Under the pieces are notes generated by a model. That model had not been told where the DNA came from. It saw only the letters and a list, made by a program, of their open reading frames with translations, and made no database searches. The position numbers and the translations under genes are program-made. 64,000 nucleotides of DNA from Peptoniphilus sp. ING2-D1G (GTDB taxonomy: Bacteria > Bacillota > Clostridia > Tissierellales > Peptoniphilaceae), in contig LM997412.1 of NCBI GenBank assembly GCA_000952975.1, positions 1,364,001-1,428,000 on the forward strand, in the 5' to 3' direction. Positions within the stretch are counted from its first letter, which is position 1, and each line of letters opens with the position of its first letter. Shown here in pieces: positions 7,304-16,839 of this stretch.

Positions 7304-9482
7304 TTTTCATCAACTTTTCCTTTAAGTTAGAATATCTCTTAGATATTAAATTATTGTCTATCATCTGCTTTAAATATTTTGTATTTCCAACTAAAACTAC
7401 TATTTTTTTCGCTCTTGTGACCGCCGTGTAAATTAAATTTCTCGTAAGCAACATGGGAGGTGCAAAATGTACGGGGATTATTACTATGTCGAATTCTGAA
7501 CCTTGCGATTTATGAATTGTACATGCATAGGCGAGCATCAGCTCATCTAAATCATCATATTCATATTTTACCAACTTTACATCGTCATATCTTACAAAAA
7601 CTTCTTGCTCCTCTTCGTCTATTTCTTCTATATAACCGATGTCTCCGTTAAAAATCCCCTCTCCCTCTTCAATATAAAAATCAGACTCTATCTTGTATTC
7701 AAGGTTGTAGTTATTCTTGATGTGCATGACCTTATCACCCACACGGAAGATTTCATTCATGTACTTTATCTCTTTGCCTTCAGGGTTTAAAATACCTTGG
7801 AGTTTTCTGTTTAAATTCTGCACTCCCACATTTCCCTTTTTCATGGGACATAGAACTTGAATATCTCTTTTATCCACTCCGTAGTAGTCGGGAAGTCTTC
7901 TGTTGACCAAGTCTAAAATTATCTCAGCGCTATTTGATTCTATGTTTTCGCTTATCATAAAAAAATCCTTTGAATTTGTAAGTATGGGCATCTGACCTTT
8001 ATTTATGAGATGGGCGTTTTTTATTATCATGGACTCTTCCGATTGTCTGAAAATTTCATCAAGGTTTACTGTGGGAATGACGCCGGATTCAATCAAGTCA
8101 AACAGCACGTTACCCGCTCCTACAGATGGTAGCTGGTCCTTGTCTCCCACAAGGATTAATCTGGTGTCATCCTTCAATGAATAAAGCAAAGTGTTCATCA
8201 ATATCAAATCCACCATGGAAACTTCATCCACTATCAGCACGTCGCAGTCCAAGATGTTTTCCTCTTCATAATCGTAGTTTATCCTCTCGTCATCGGAAAA
8301 TCCTATTTCAAGAAGTCTGTGAATCGTCATTGCATCTCTTGATGTGGCTTCCTTCATCCTCTTGGCAGCTCTGCCTGTGGGCGCGGTGAGTTTCACATTC
8401 ATATCTAAAAGTTCAAACACCTCTATTATTCCCTTTAAAGTGGTGGTCTTACCCGTTCCGGGACCTCCGGTAATTATGAGCACTCCGTTGTCTACAGCTG
8501 CCTTTACAGCTTCCAATTGTTTTTTTGCAAATTCTATTTTTTGTCTTTGCTGAACTTTTTCAATTAATTCATCGATGTTTTCGATTTTATCGTATTTATA
8601 ATCAAGCATTCTTTTAAGCTTGCCGCTGATGTAATTTTCAGCTCGTAAATAGGGTGCATAATAGCAGTTTAATTCATTCTCATGGGACTTTTCAATAAAG
8701 AACCTGTCATCCAATGTCAGATTAAAAACTTCCTTATATAAATCCTCTTCTTCTATATTTATTAACTTTCTTGTATTTTTAATAAGCACGTCCTTAGGCA
8801 AAAAACTGTGCCCTTCAAAGGCCGCTTTAAACAAGGTATATTTAAGAGCGGCTCCCGCTCTGTAATTTTTGTCTATTGAGCCGAGTTTAAGGGCTATCTC
8901 GTCAGCTTTTTTAAATCCGATACCTCTTATGTCCTCTGCAAGTTTGTAAGGATTTTCTCTTATTATATTTATTGAATCATCACCATACTGCTTATATATT
9001 TTTACAGCCTGTGAATTTGATATGTCATACTTGTTCATAAAAAGCATCAGGTCTCTAAGGCCTCTGTTTTTAGAAATATTTTCCTTTATCCTTGATAGTT
9101 TCACTTCTCCTATTCCTTCGACTTCAATCAGTCTGTCAGGATTTTCCTCGATGATTTTCAGAGAATTTTCCCTAAAAGTTTCATAGATTGCCTTTGCGGT
9201 TTTTTCTCCGATATAGGGAAAAACTCCGCTGGACAAATACCTTATTATCCCTTCAGAAGATTCGGGCAAAATTCTTTTTATGTCTTTAAATTGAAACTGT
9301 TCTCCGTACTTTTTGTGAAATATAAAATCTCCCTGTAAGATATAATTCATGGACACCTTCATCTCAGCGCAACTTCCTACGATTACAAAATCTTCCTCTT
9401 CAGAATTCATACGTGCGACGGTATATCCGTTATCTTCATTTCTATATATGATTTTTTCAATGCTTCCTTTGATCTCTATCAT
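7287..9482 (-). CDS. recD2: ATP-dependent RecD2-type DNA helicase
   Basis: This 731-residue superfamily 1B 5'-3' helicase is the RecD-like type found without RecBC. It has an N-terminal OB-like region, tandem helix-hairpin-helix motifs (about residues 85-200, such as VEGIGEVKLSRI and IRGIGFKKADEI), Walker A GGPGTGKT (339-346), Walker B LIVDEVSMVD (about 416-425), a GDKDQLPSVGAGNVL motif III region and a C-terminal UvrD-like motif (YACTIHKSQGSEFD). RecD2 acts in replication-fork and mismatch repair in Firmicutes. It follows metK after a weak terminator-like hairpin and overlaps comF downstream. Confidence 0.95.
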   Translation of the reverse strand: MIEIKGSIEKIIYRNEDNGYTVARMNSEEEDFVIVGSCAEMKVSMNYILQGDFIFHKKYGEQFQFKDIKRILPESSEGIIRYLSSGVFPYIGEKTAKAIYETFRENSLKIIEENPDRLIEVEGIGEVKLSRIKENISKNRGLRDLMLFMNKYDISNSQAVKIYKQYGDDSINIIRENPYKLAEDIRGIGFKKADEIALKLGSIDKNYRAGAALKYTLFKAAFEGHSFLPKDVLIKNTRKLINIEEEDLYKEVFNLTLDDRFFIEKSHENELNCYYAPYLRAENYISGKLKRMLDYKYDKIENIDELIEKVQQRQKIEFAKKQLEAVKAAVDNGVLIITGGPGTGKTTTLKGIIEVFELLDMNVKLTAPTGRAAKRMKEATSRDAMTIHRLLEIGFSDDERINYDYEEENILDCDVLIVDEVSMVDLILMNTLLYSLKDDTRLILVGDKDQLPSVGAGNVLFDLIESGVIPTVNLDEIFRQSEESMIIKNAHLINKGQMPILTNSKDFFMISENIESNSAEIILDLVNRRLPDYYGVDKRDIQVLCPMKKGNVGVQNLNRKLQGILNPEGKEIKYMNEIFRVGDKVMHIKNNYNLEYKIESDFYIEEGEGIFNGDIGYIEEIDEEEQEVFVRYDDVKLVKYEYDDLDELMLAYACTIHKSQGSEFDIVIIPVHFAPPMLLTRNLIYTAVTRAKKIVVLVGNTKYLKQMIDNNLISKRYSNLKEKLMKNDLSC

Positions 9483-9503
9483 TAATACGCTCCAATAAAT
9501 CTA

Positions 9504-9537
9504 TAAAAAATTACAGAGAGACAAGCTCCCTGCAATT
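9504..9537 (-). terminator. Hairpin with T-run between metK and recD2
   Basis: On the minus strand GCAGGGAG and CTCTCTGT pair around CTTGT and are followed by AATTTTTT. It overlaps the metK stop region and would end most metK transcripts, leaving partial read-through into recD2-comF. Confidence 0.65.
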
Positions 9538-10705
9538 ATATGAATTTCTTAAGTTGTTCAGCTCTGTCCGTTTTTTCCCAAGGCAAATCCAAGTCATCTC
9601 TTCCGAAATGTCCGTAACTTGCAACTTGTCTGTAAATAGGTCTGAATAAATCAAAATTCTTTATTATGGCACCGGGTCTTGCGTCGAAGTTTTCTTCTAT
9701 TATATGCATAAGCGCATCGTCTGAAACCACTCCTGTGCCGTAGGTGTTTACATAAATCGATATCGGTTTTGTAATTCCTATGGCATAGGCAAGCCCTATT
9801 TCACACCTTCTTGCAAGCCCGGCTGCAACTATATTTTTTGCAATATATCTTGCATAATAAGTTGCAGATCTGTCCACCTTTGTCGGGTCTTTGCCCGAAA
9901 GAGCTCCTCCGCCGTGTCTTGCCATGCCTCCATAGGTATCTACTATTATTTTTCTACCTGTAAGACCCGCATCTGCCATAGGTCCGCCCTTTACAAATCT
10001 GCCCGTGGGGTTGATGTAGATTTTTGTATCCTCATCCATCATCCCCTCAGGAATTATCTCAGCTATTACTTCTCTTTCTATATCTTCTCTTATTTGCTCA
10101 ATCTTTACTCTTTCGTTGTGCTGAGTGGAAACCACTATGTTCTCAATTCTAACGGGTTTGCCGTCCTCATATTCTACTCCCACTTGCGTCTTGCCATCAG
10201 GTCTTAAATAATCTAAAACTCCTTTTTTTCTCACTTGAGCAAGTTTTTTCGATAATTTGTGTGCAAGGTAGATTGGCATAGGCATATAGGTGTCGGTTTC
10301 ATCGCTGGCATATCCGAACATAATTCCCTGGTCTCCCGCTCCGAAGAATTCAAACTCATCTACATTGCCCTCTTTAAATCTATCCACTCCCATGGCAATA
10401 TCCTCGGATTGTTCTTTGATTGCAGACAAAACTGAGCAAGTATCTGCATCGAAACCGATTTTTGCACGAGTGTATCCTATTTCCCTAAGGGTATCTCTAA
10501 CCACCTTTGTGAAATCCACATAGGTTTCAGTGGTGATTTCTCCGGTAATTAAAATCAAACCTGTTGTAGCGAGAGTTTCACAAGCCACTCTCGCATTTTT
10601 ATCTTCCTTTAATATTTCATCCAATATAGCATCGGAAATTTGATCGCATACCTTGTCAGGATGTCCTTCAGTTACAGATTCTGAAGTAAATATTTTTTTA
10701 TTCAC
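9536..10705 (-). CDS. metK: S-adenosylmethionine synthetase
   Basis: This enzyme makes S-adenosylmethionine from methionine and ATP. The 389-residue product has the family signatures GHPDK (residues 14-18), [11 protein letters not shown] (about 118-128) and a [16 protein letters not shown] loop. The start is a GTG at 10705, preceded by AGGAGG at ideal spacing; the reading frame stays open further upstream but without a second ribosome-binding site. A SAM-I riboswitch and terminator in the leader mean that the product represses its own synthesis. Confidence 0.97.
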   Translation of the reverse strand: MNKKIFTSESVTEGHPDKVCDQISDAILDEILKEDKNARVACETLATTGLILITGEITTETYVDFTKVVRDTLREIGYTRAKIGFDADTCSVLSAIKEQSEDIAMGVDRFKEGNVDEFEFFGAGDQGIMFGYASDETDTYMPMPIYLAHKLSKKLAQVRKKGVLDYLRPDGKTQVGVEYEDGKPVRIENIVVSTQHNERVKIEQIREDIEREVIAEIIPEGMMDEDTKIYINPTGRFVKGGPMADAGLTGRKIIVDTYGGMARHGGGALSGKDPTKVDRSATYYARYIAKNIVAAGLARRCEIGLAYAIGITKPISIYVNTYGTGVVSDDALMHIIEENFDARPGAIIKNFDLFRPIYRQVASYGHFGRDDLDLPWEKTDRAEQLKKFI

Positions 10706-10780
10706 AATTTTCCTCCTAAGTAAGAACTCTTCCCGCCACGACACTTCGCATCATATCAGTACCGGGAACATTGTTCTTCA

Positions 10781-10815
10781 AAAATAAAAAATTCTCCAAA
10801 GAGCTTGGAGAAAAT
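10781..10815 (-). terminator. Expression-platform terminator of the SAM riboswitch
   Basis: TTCTCCAAGCTCTTTGGAGAA folds on the minus strand with a T-rich run after it, between the aptamer and metK. Confidence 0.85.
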
Positions 10816-10823
10816 CTAAAAAA

Positions 10824-10912
10824 CCTCATCTTCCAGAGCAGCTCTGTGGGATTTAGCACCTTTTAGGTTGCCGGGTTTCATCGTGCCCATTCACTCCACC
10901 ACTCTTAATAAG
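10824..10912 (-). ncRNA. SAM-I riboswitch (S box) controlling metK
   Basis: The minus strand carries the S-box core in order: CTTATTAAGAGTGGTGGAG, then GATGAAACCCGGCAACC, then AAGGTGCTAAATCC, and GGAAGATGAGG closing the P1 helix. An intrinsic terminator follows directly. SAM binding should stabilise the terminator and switch off metK. Confidence 0.95.
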
Positions 10913-10935
10913 GTAACCATATTATATTGCATATT

Positions 10936-10964
10936 ATTATATCATTTTTCTTTAATCATGTAAA
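10936..10964 (-). promoter_or_regulatory. Promoter of the metK riboswitch leader
   Basis: TTTACA, 17 bases and TATAAT, with a TG extension, on the minus strand. It lies about 25 bases upstream of the aptamer. Confidence 0.8.
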
Positions 10965-10986
10965 TAATCTTGTTTTTATCCTTTGA

Positions 10987-11928
10987 TTAAATCTGTAAAA
11001 ATCCAAGATGTTTAAAAAAGGGTATGCCTATTGCATAGGAAAATATGGCCATTACAAAGGACGCTGTAACTATCTTGGATGTCAGTTCATAATCGGAGCC
11101 CATGCTTTTACCCATTATAAAACAATTTATTGCATAGGGATTTGAAAAAAGCACATAGGTGACCAACACCTGATCCTTATCGAACCCTAAAAAATATGCT
11201 ATAGGCGTTAAGACAGCACCGGCGAGAACCACCTTTATGAAGCTGGATCCAAGCACTAAACTCATATCTGAATTATCTCTTGTGAAATTAAGAGAGGCTC
11301 CTACAAGGATGAGCGATAGTGGTGTTGAAAGAGTTGAAATCAACTGCATTCCCGATTCTATTCCGCTGTAGAAATAAATATTTTGCCACTTGGCTAAAAG
11401 TCCCAAAATAATGGAAATTATCATTGGGTTTTTCGAGATTTTTTTCAAAAAACTTCCCATGCTGAAAGTGTCATCTTTATAAAAAGTCAAAAGTATTATA
11501 GCCAACAGATTATAGAGAGTAAGAATAAATACCATGATGATAATCACAGGGTCCATACTGTGATTGGGATTTATGTAATTGAGCATGGGAATTCCGATAT
11601 ACACAAAGTTGTATCTGTAAGCACAGTGAACAAAAGCCGTTAGCTTGTCTTTGTTTTTTATAAAATACCTTCCGAAAAACCAAGTCAGAATATATAGAGA
11701 GATTGTGCCTGTTATTAAAAAAACAGCATACTTCACATCGAAATATTCTATTTTTGCATCTCGTACACTGAAAAAAAGACTGAAGGGAAGGGCAATGTAA
11801 AATACAAGTTTTGTACATTCCTCTACAAAATCTTCATTTATGAAATTTGAAGTTTTGAGAACATATCCCACAAAAAGAACAAAAAATATGGGAAATATTA
11901 TCTCTATACCGAGAGTTAAATAATTCAT
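10987..11928 (-). CDS. AEC-family (auxin efflux carrier-like) transporter
   Basis: The 313-residue protein has about ten membrane helices in the two-bundle layout of the AEC family (PF03547): a hydrophobic N-terminal half (IIFPIFFVLFVGYVLK), a short cytoplasmic loop near residue 150 and a C-terminal half with STPLSLILVGASLNF. In bacteria these carriers move small carboxylates such as malate or malonate, and the substrate here is unknown. AGGA precedes the ATG at 11928. The 32 bases spanning this start are duplicated 316 bases upstream, beyond a palindrome array, and may have disturbed its original promoter. Confidence 0.88.
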   Translation of the reverse strand: MNYLTLGIEIIFPIFFVLFVGYVLKTSNFINEDFVEECTKLVFYIALPFSLFFSVRDAKIEYFDVKYAVFLITGTISLYILTWFFGRYFIKNKDKLTAFVHCAYRYNFVYIGIPMLNYINPNHSMDPVIIIMVFILTLYNLLAIILLTFYKDDTFSMGSFLKKISKNPMIISIILGLLAKWQNIYFYSGIESGMQLISTLSTPLSLILVGASLNFTRDNSDMSLVLGSSFIKVVLAGAVLTPIAYFLGFDKDQVLVTYVLFSNPYAINCFIMGKSMGSDYELTSKIVTASFVMAIFSYAIGIPFFKHLGFLQI

Positions 11929-12265
11929 TCTTCCTCCAAAAATAACAAAGCAAAATATGAGGCGATGCCTTTATCCTCCTGCATGATACCACTGACAAAC
12001 AACAAAATATATCGGGCGGACGAAGGCGGCCGCCCCTACAAAACATAAAATACTCAACCGAAACATGTTATCCTATCGGGCGGGCATGAGCGTCCGCCCC
12101 TACAAAAACATGAAATATTAAACCAACATATTTTATTTTATCAAGCGGTCGTGGACGACCGCCCCTACAAAACATAAAATACTAAGTCACCAATGTAGGG
12201 GACGATGCCTTCATCGTCCCGCATATATCGGTAAAATAATTCATTTGTCCTCCAAAAATAACAAA
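11918..12265. repeat. REP-like palindrome array flanked by a 32-bp direct duplication
   Basis: Four GC-rich imperfect palindromes lie at about 12013-12040, 12077-12104, 12142-12169 and 12194-12221 (the last in opposite orientation), with a decayed fifth at about 11955-11985. Read from one side, the four clear units start with TGTAGGGG, which resembles the GTAG tetranucleotide of REP elements moved by RAYT transposases. The spacers after the first three are similar (aaaacataaaatact). The array is bracketed by a near-identical 32-bp sequence (11918-11949 and 12234-12265, two mismatches) that includes the ribosome-binding site and start of the AEC gene. No transposase is present. Confidence 0.8.
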
Positions 12266-12281
12266 TGCAGTTTAGCAAGTC

Positions 12282-13565
12282 TTATTTAACCGTAAGTTTC
12301 GTTTTTCCTCCCATGTAAGGTTGTAGCGCTTTCGGGATTCTAACGCTTCCATCTTCTTGAAGCAGATTTTCAAGAAATGCGATAAGCATTCTGGGCGGAG
12401 CAACTACCGTATTATTTAAAGTGTGGGCAAGATAGTTCCCTTCTTCTCCTCTTATTCTTATGCCCAGTCTTCTGGCTTGAGCGTCTCCTAAGTTTGAGCA
12501 TGAACCCACTTCGAAATATTTCTTTTGTCTTGGACTCCAAGCTTCCACATCAAGAGATTTTACCTTTAAATCAGCCAAATCTCCACTGCAGCATTCAAGA
12601 GTTCTAACGGGTATATCAAGTGATCTGAAGAAATCCACTGTATTGTTCCAAAGTTGATCGAACCAATAGGGAGATTCCTCAGGTTTGCAAATTACTACCA
12701 TTTCCTGCTTTTCAAATTGATGAATTCTATAGACTCCTCTTTCCTCTATACCGTGCGCTCCCACTTCCTTTCTGAAACAGGGTGAATAAGAGGTAAGAGC
12801 TTGAGGAATTTTATCCTCATCTGTGATGGTGTTTATAAATTTTCCAATCATGGAATGTTCGCTTGTACCTATTAAGTATAAATCTTCGCCTTCTATCTTG
12901 TACATCATATTTTCCATTTCCGCAAAACTCATAACGCCGGTAACTACATCAGATCTTATCATAAAAGGAGGAATGTAGTAAGTAAATCCTCTGTCGATCA
13001 TAAAGTCTCTGGCATAGGATAAAATTGCTGAATGAAGCCTTGCAATATCTCCCTTCAGATAATAAAAACCCGCTCCTGAGGTATTTCTTGCAGAATCCAA
13101 ATCTATTCCGTCAAAACTCTCCATTATATCCACATGATATGGAATTTCATAGTCCGGAACTGCCGGTGCTCCGAATTTTTCAAGTTCAACATTTTCGCTG
13201 TCGTCCTTGCCTATGGGCACTGTTTGGTCGATGATTTGAGGAATTACCATCATTCTCTGTTTCAAATCATCTGTAAGCTGTCTTTCTTGCGCTTCAAGAT
13301 CCGTGAGTTTTTCGTTTATTTCCTTTACTTTTTTCTTTGCTTCTTCAGCCTTTTCAACTTCCTTCTTTTGCATAAAAGAGCCTATTTCCTTGGAAGTTTT
13401 ATTTCTATCGGCTCTTAATTGATCTCCTGTAGTTTTTACTTCTCTAAGCCTTTTGTCAATTTCAATGGCTTCGTCCACAAGAGGAAGTTTTTCCTCTTGA
13501 AATTTCTTTTTTATATTTTCTTTAACGGCTTCAGAATTTTCTCTTACGAATTTAATATCTAACAT
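12282..13565 (-). CDS. serS: Seryl-tRNA synthetase
   Basis: This cytoplasmic class II synthetase charges tRNA-Ser. The 427-residue length is normal. An N-terminal coiled-coil arm that binds the tRNA long variable arm spans about 25-105 (VEKAEEAKKKVKEINEKLTDLEAQ). The catalytic core contains class II motif 2 (FRKEVGAHGIEERGVYRIHQFEKQE) and motif 3 near the C-terminus (NNTVVAPPRMLIAFLE). GGAGGG precedes the ATG. It stands alone behind a T-box leader with its own promoter, so it should be induced when uncharged tRNA-Ser accumulates. Confidence 0.97.
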   Translation of the reverse strand: MLDIKFVRENSEAVKENIKKKFQEEKLPLVDEAIEIDKRLREVKTTGDQLRADRNKTSKEIGSFMQKKEVEKAEEAKKKVKEINEKLTDLEAQERQLTDDLKQRMMVIPQIIDQTVPIGKDDSENVELEKFGAPAVPDYEIPYHVDIMESFDGIDLDSARNTSGAGFYYLKGDIARLHSAILSYARDFMIDRGFTYYIPPFMIRSDVVTGVMSFAEMENMMYKIEGEDLYLIGTSEHSMIGKFINTITDEDKIPQALTSYSPCFRKEVGAHGIEERGVYRIHQFEKQEMVVICKPEESPYWFDQLWNNTVDFFRSLDIPVRTLECCSGDLADLKVKSLDVEAWSPRQKKYFEVGSCSNLGDAQARRLGIRIRGEEGNYLAHTLNNTVVAPPRMLIAFLENLLQEDGSVRIPKALQPYMGGKTKLTVK

Positions 13566-13575
13566 ATTCCCTCCA

Positions 13576-13762
13576 AATAAAAAAAGTCTTCTTCATCCCT
13601 AAAGGGACGAGAAGACCCGCGTTGCCACCCTAATTAACCATACGGTTCACTTATTTTTTAAAACTCAAAGACGGATTCAATAGATTTGATTATCTGCTTA
13701 CACCGACCGCAGATTCTCTTGTAAATCTCTTCTACCTACTACTTCTCATCACAGTTTTTATT
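13576..13762 (-). ncRNA. T-box leader of serS
   Basis: The minus strand has a long stem I region with an AG-rich bulge and apical GGTCGGTGTAAGC, the conserved T-box GGGTGGCAACGCGGG (13616-13630), and an overlapping terminator stem with a T7 run (13579-13615). A TCC triplet in the distal part of stem I could be the Ser specifier, but I did not fold the whole leader. The product downstream (SerRS) supports a serine T-box. Confidence 0.92.
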
Positions 13763-13777
13763 CATCAAACTCCATTA

Positions 13778-13806
13778 AGTATAACAAACTAAAATAAAAA
13801 TTTCAA
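13778..13806 (-). promoter_or_regulatory. Promoter of the serS T-box
   Basis: TTGAAA, 17 bases and TATACT with a TG extension on the minus strand. The -35 box directly abuts the trxB stop codon. Confidence 0.75.
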
Positions 13807-14760
13807 TTACTTATTTTGTTCCACAAATCCTTCGTAAAGACGTCCTTCTTTTTCATCGACGTATTTTTGAGCATTGACTGCCGCAATCGCTCCATCAGCT
13901 GCTGCAGTTACAACTTGTCTTACTGTTTTTACTCTCAAGTCTCCCGCTGCAAATACCCCCGGAATATTTGTCCTCATCTCTTCGTCTGTTACTATATATT
14001 CTCTGTCCATTTCCACTTTTCCTTTGAAGAGACCTGTGTTGGGAATGTATCCTATATATACAAAGATTCCTATGGGTTTATCGCTCTTTATATTTTGCAC
14101 TTCATCGGTTTTGATGTTTTTAACTACAATTTCATTTGCAATTTTGTCGCCCTTTATTTCTTCTACTACGCTGTCCCAAATAAAATGAATTTTTTCATTG
14201 TCCTTGGCTTTCTTTTGAAGAATTTTGCTCGCTCTTAATTCATCTCTTCTGTGAATGATGTAGACAGCTCTTGCAAATTTGGATACAAAAAGAGCTTCTT
14301 CAACAGCTGCATCTCCTCCACCCACTATATAAACATCCAAATCTTGATAAAATGCAGCATCACAAGTTGCGCAATAGGAAACTCCCTTGCCTATATATTC
14401 ATCTTCCCCGGGACAGCCTATCTTTCTTGGTGCCGCTCCTGTTGCGATTATAACTGCACTTGCTTCATAAGTGTCTTCTTTACCCACAATTTTTTTAACA
14501 TCGTCTTCTAATTGCACTTCCATAATTTCTTCATATATGAACTGCGCCCCAAATTTTTTAGCTTGTTCCTTCATGTCCATTCCCAGTTCAGGACCTGTAA
14601 TTTCAAGAATTCCCGGATAATTTTCCACTTCAGATGTCGAGCTTATTTGTCCGCCCTCTATGGATTTTTCTATTATCAGTGTCTTAAGTTTGCCTCTTGC
14701 GGCATATATTCCGGCAGCTAACCCGGCAGGTCCTCCACCTAAAACTATTAAATCATACAT
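13807..14760 (-). CDS. trxB: Thioredoxin reductase (thioredoxin-disulfide reductase)
   Basis: This FAD enzyme passes electrons from NADPH to thioredoxin. The 317-residue protein has the FAD motif GGGPAGLAAGIYAARG (8-23), the redox-active pair C130-A-T-C133, an NADPH fold with GGGDAAVEEA (147-156) and HRRDELRAS, and the C-terminal GVFAAGDLRVKTVRQVVTAAADGAIAA segment. The HRR triplet argues for NADPH over a ferredoxin-type electron donor. GGAGG precedes the start. No thioredoxin gene is adjacent. Confidence 0.95.
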   Translation of the reverse strand: MYDLIVLGGGPAGLAAGIYAARGKLKTLIIEKSIEGGQISSTSEVENYPGILEITGPELGMDMKEQAKKFGAQFIYEEIMEVQLEDDVKKIVGKEDTYEASAVIIATGAAPRKIGCPGEDEYIGKGVSYCATCDAAFYQDLDVYIVGGGDAAVEEALFVSKFARAVYIIHRRDELRASKILQKKAKDNEKIHFIWDSVVEEIKGDKIANEIVVKNIKTDEVQNIKSDKPIGIFVYIGYIPNTGLFKGKVEMDREYIVTDEEMRTNIPGVFAAGDLRVKTVRQVVTAAADGAIAAVNAQKYVDEKEGRLYEGFVEQNK

Positions 14761-14845
14761 AGTAAAACCTCCTATTACTCTTTGAAAATAATATACCCTT
14801 TTAATATCTTTAATAACTGATGCATAAAAAAGTCTTAACCTTAAG

Positions 14846-15862
14846 TTAAAACTCTATCAATTCCTTTAATTTTCCCGTTATTCTATAATCTACCTTTTGC
14901 AAATCACTAATCCTTCTCGAGTTGGTCAAAAGCATTATCATCTTAGTTTTAAAAATCAGATTTTCAATGTATTCTTCAGCATATTGAAGTCCTCCCCTTG
15001 TCAAATAATTCAAAATTTCTCCGCTTATGGCGGCGATATCTGCTCCTAAGATAAGGGCCTTAACTAAGTCAAGAGAGGTTTTTATTCCGCCTGAACCTAC
15101 GATTTTTAAATTCTGAAGGTTCATTGATTTTGCTTCTATTATGCTCATGGCCGTGGGTATTCCCCAGGAATAAAGTTCAGACAAGTCGTTGTAAGGAGTT
15201 CTCAAGTTTTCCACTTCAATGAAATTTGTTCCTCCAAACCCTGAGATGTCCACATATCGCACTCCCGTGTCATAAAGTCGTCGAACAACTTCCTTTGACA
15301 TTCCAAATCCGACTTCCTTTGCTATTACAGGTACATCTACTCCCCTTACTATTTTTTCAATATTGTATAATACATCCTTGAATTTTCTGTCTCCCTCTTC
15401 CATGGCAAGCTCTTGCGCCGGATTTAAATGAATCTGAATAGCGTCGGCTCCTATGATGTCTATGGCAAATTTAGCTTCCTCTACAGTTGCATGGCCGCTC
15501 AAGTTGGATAATACCACTCCATCTCCCATTGTTTCTCTTACACATTTGAAAGACTCGACCACTTCATCGTCTTCAAAAATTATAGTTTGAGAACCAACGG
15601 CCATTGCTATATTGAATTTTTCTGCTAATTCCGAAAGATCCATGTTAATCTGTTTAGAAAAATCCGTACCTCCCGTTATTGCGTTTATTATCAAGGGAAA
15701 GTCCAATCTTTTATTTAGAAACTCCACACTTGTATCCACTTCATCAAAATCAAAATCAGAAAGAGAACTGTGACAAATAAAAACATCTTCAAAAAGAGTA
15801 TCGCCCTCATAGCTTGCTTTAAGACAATTTTCCAAATGTTCTCTTTTTCTATATTTTCTCAT
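14846..15862 (-). CDS. fni: Isopentenyl-diphosphate delta-isomerase, type 2 (FMN-dependent)
   Basis: The enzyme interconverts isopentenyl and dimethylallyl diphosphate for isoprenoid synthesis. The 338-residue protein is a TIM-barrel of the type 2 family. It shows the N-terminal RKREHLENCL, the flavin-site segments INAITGGTDFSKQIN and MAVGSQ, IQIHLNPAQELAMEEGDR, VIAKEVGFGMSKE and the phosphate-binding VGSGGIKTSLD. It lies 14 bases after yvcK, so it is the last gene of the murB-rapZ-yvcK-fni run, where whiA is more often found. Confidence 0.93.
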   Translation of the reverse strand: MRKYRKREHLENCLKASYEGDTLFEDVFICHSSLSDFDFDEVDTSVEFLNKRLDFPLIINAITGGTDFSKQINMDLSELAEKFNIAMAVGSQTIIFEDDEVVESFKCVRETMGDGVVLSNLSGHATVEEAKFAIDIIGADAIQIHLNPAQELAMEEGDRKFKDVLYNIEKIVRGVDVPVIAKEVGFGMSKEVVRRLYDTGVRYVDISGFGGTNFIEVENLRTPYNDLSELYSWGIPTAMSIIEAKSMNLQNLKIVGSGGIKTSLDLVKALILGADIAAISGEILNYLTRGGLQYAEEYIENLIFKTKMIMLLTNSRRISDLQKVDYRITGKLKELIEF

Positions 15863-15876
15863 TTTACACCTCGTTT

Positions 15877-16839
15877 TTATAACAGTGAAAATTTTTTTAA
15901 TACCAATGCAATTTTTTCACCGTCATGTCTTACACTTATTCCTTCTTGCAAAAAATTCCCACGGATAACCTCTATGTTATTTTCTTTTAAATAATCAAAA
16001 TCCTCATCTTCTATTTTTATTTCCGTGGATTTTGAAGTTTGTATATATTTATGCTTCATGTTTTCAGATACTTCTTCATCATTTATCAAGACGGCATCTA
16101 CAATTCCATCACAGGAGTGAGCTATCAGAGCTTTGATGTGGTCTCTTACCTTAAAATCCAATGTTTCTCCCAATTCTGTCATGATATTTTGGATATAGAT
16201 TTTTTTCGCATCGGATTTTACTATGGATTCCAGTATACCCTTGACTAAAAGATTGGGAATTACGGAGGTATAGAGACTTCCCGGCCCTAATATTATTAAA
16301 TCCGCCTCTTCTATCGCCTTTAGAGCGTCTCTGTTTGCAAGGGGAGTTGCAGGGAAAAATCCGATTCTCTTTATCTTTGTATCCAACTTGTAGGCCATTT
16401 TTGGAATTATAGACTCGCCTATGCACTTGTCTTCATTTTCAAATTCAGCGACTAAATGAATGTTTTCATAAGTTACCGGAACCACTTTACCGCTGATACT
16501 GAGTACATTTTCCAACTCATTTAGAGCTTTGTCGAATCCCCCGTATATTTCATAGAGAGCGGCTATTAAAATATTGCCGAAGTTTTGTCCCTTTAAAGTG
16601 CCATTTTTAAATCTGTACTGCAACAATTTTTCCATTGTACCTTCCGTGCTTGCCAATGCCACCAGACAATTTCGCACATCTCCGGGCGGAAGCATGCCCA
16701 AATCATCTCTGAGAATACCTGAGCCGCCACCGTCATCTGCCATGGAAACTATTGCGGAAATATTCGAATTGTATTTTTTTATTCCCTTTATTATGGTGCT
16801 GATTCCTGTTCCGCCACCTATTATCGTTACCTTTTTCAA
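15877..16839 (-). CDS. yvcK: YvcK-family UDP-sugar-binding protein (gluconeogenesis factor)
   Basis: The 320-residue cytoplasmic protein is of the CofD/YvcK type. It has the N-terminal VTIIGGGTGISTIIKGIKKY, SMADDGGGSGILRDDLGMLPPGD (about 32-54) and LGPGSLYTSVIPNLLV. In Bacillus this protein binds UDP-GlcNAc and is needed for gluconeogenic growth and correct peptidoglycan synthesis. The start codon is a TTG at 16839 that overlaps the rapZ stop by four bases. The neighbours rapZ and murB fit a cell-wall precursor role. Confidence 0.93.
   Translation of the reverse strand: MKKVTIIGGGTGISTIIKGIKKYNSNISAIVSMADDGGGSGILRDDLGMLPPGDVRNCLVALASTEGTMEKLLQYRFKNGTLKGQNFGNILIAALYEIYGGFDKALNELENVLSISGKVVPVTYENIHLVAEFENEDKCIGESIIPKMAYKLDTKIKRIGFFPATPLANRDALKAIEEADLIILGPGSLYTSVIPNLLVKGILESIVKSDAKKIYIQNIMTELGETLDFKVRDHIKALIAHSCDGIVDAVLINDEEVSENMKHKYIQTSKSTEIKIEDEDFDYLKENNIEVIRGNFLQEGISVRHDGEKIALVLKKFSLL

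Noticed and set aside
12182..12244. A 20-codon frame (MNYFTDICGTMK...) with a good ribosome-binding site beside the palindrome array
   Set aside because: Its start and ribosome-binding site are the duplicated copy of the AEC gene start, and the coding part is a palindrome unit, so it is a by-product of the insertion.
13816..14238. A 140-codon frame opposite trxB
   Set aside because: Antisense shadow of a well-conserved gene; Cys/Phe/Tyr-rich composition is an artefact of the reverse reading.
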